Positions 63,421 through 64,000 of a stretch of DNA of 64,000 nucleotides are shown piece after piece. This stretch comes from Cladocopium goreaui (Eukaryota > Sar > Dinophyceae > Suessiales > Symbiodiniaceae), in assembly GCA_947184155.2 (NCBI GenBank), contig CAMXCT020001669.1:537169-601168 (forward strand), written 5' to 3'. The notes beneath the pieces are model-generated. The model was not told the origin of the DNA. It did no database searches and worked only from the letters and a program-made list of their open reading frames with translations. The position numbers were made by a program, and so were the translations under genes. Each line of letters begins with the position of its first letter. The stretch's first letter is position 1.

Positions 63421-64000
63421 TATATATGATTATATGTGCGTTTTGTTTTGTTGTAATGTTCCAAGCTTGGTTTCCCTACCGCTAAGCAAGTCTTCAAGTG
63501 ATGTGCCTGTTGGCTGTTGGGCTGTTGCAAAAGCCCCAGATCAACAGTACCCAGAGCAGTGCGAAATGTCAGTGACGCTTCTGTTGCAGGCCATACCAAA
63601 GCAGCTAGAGCAAAGCAACATCGAGGCGGCAACAGATGCATTTGAACTTGATCACTTTTTCTGGCTTTTGGTCGAAACATGCGAATTTGATTTGTTTAAA
63701 GCTTCTCAACCAAATTAACATGGACAAGTTATATCAATTTATGGTGTTCATGATTTAGTGAGAGTGTGCTTGGTGGATTTTCGAGGGTTGTTCTTGTAAG
63801 AGGTTTTGTTGCCGCTCCAGACACGAAAATTGCAGTGACTTTGACCTGTTTGTGAAAACTTTGGAGACAAAGTCCTTGCAGGATCTAAGAAGCAGACTGG
63901 ACCGGCTTGAGGCACAATCAGGGCAGTCAGGGCAATCAGGGCCCGAAAGAAAGGAGCAATTTGTTGGAAAACGTGTAAATATACAAAGGTACTGAAAAGG
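63421..64000 (+). repeat. approximately 1-kb unit, copy 3, cut by the window edge
   Basis: The linker GTGCGTTTTGTTTTGTTGTA follows the (TA)n directly; the common part begins at 63496. Exon A near 63590 and exon B near 63866-63950 are present. The unit continues beyond the window. Confidence 0.85.

Noticed and set aside
1..64000. tRNA, rRNA, snRNA and spliced-leader genes
   Set aside because: Looked for characteristic boxes and the CCGTAGCCATTTTGG leader word; none found by eye.

Overview
The window looks like nuclear DNA of a dinoflagellate, most likely a Symbiodiniaceae-type alga. There are no bacterial operons. Genes are split by spliceosomal-type introns with pyrimidine-rich 3' ends, and several donors read best as GC or GA rather than GT. 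Mobile elements dominate. Several protein families here are ones I recall, without a search, as recurring in dinoflagellate predicted proteomes. No tRNA, rRNA, spliced-leader RNA or CRISPR array was found.

Layout. (1) 1-2.7 kb: CATG-rich simple repeats, one Lys/Glu-rich exon candidate and a small hairpin element. (2) 2.8-13.7 kb: a run of minus-strand genes. These are a hAT-like transposase (12.9-10.4 kb), two unrecognised ORFs, a complete DNA cytosine-5 methyltransferase (8.16-6.87 kb), and a multi-exon gene of a dinoflagellate-type family (6.3-2.8 kb). A TCCGTAGAC-rich tandem array lies upstream of the transposase. (3) 14.4-19.3 kb: a broken Ty1/copia-like retroelement on the minus strand with Gag, zinc knuckle, aspartic protease, a methyltransferase-like domain and integrase. 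Reverse transcriptase is missing. (4) 19.5-20.1 kb: an 11-bp minisatellite. (5) 20.2-47 kb: AT-rich DNA with about 21 copies of one short inverted-repeat element (family A, TACCCTCTGGT ends), six copies of a second (family D) that carries a branch-site and 3'-splice-site-like core, and several smaller families. Between them are short GC-richer islands on the plus strand that read as coiled-coil micro-exons. (6) 47.4-48.4 and 62.3-64.0 kb: copies of an approximately 1-kb tandem unit whose exons encode a repeated S-L/F-Q-D-L..R-L..L-E-A helix. (7) 48.4-62.3 kb: an approximately 13.9-kb transposon sitting inside that tandem array. Its borders can be read by comparison with the uninterrupted junction between the next two units. 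It carries a large transposase-like gene and a gene with methyltransferase-like motifs, all on the minus strand.

The unifying observation is that three unrelated mobile-element contexts (hAT-like, copia-like, and the 13.9-kb CACTA/Plavaka-like element) each sit with or contain a C5-methyltransferase or methyltransferase-like module. DNMT capture by dinoflagellate retrotransposons has been reported. Association with DNA transposons, as suggested twice here, is the part most worth testing. The second strong observation is that two insertions (a 794-bp element with TTAA flanks inside a family A copy, and the 13.9-kb element) can be removed in silico to restore intact host repeats, which defines their ends.

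Exon boundaries and family names come from reading alone. Most gene models are partial, and several are clearly broken.
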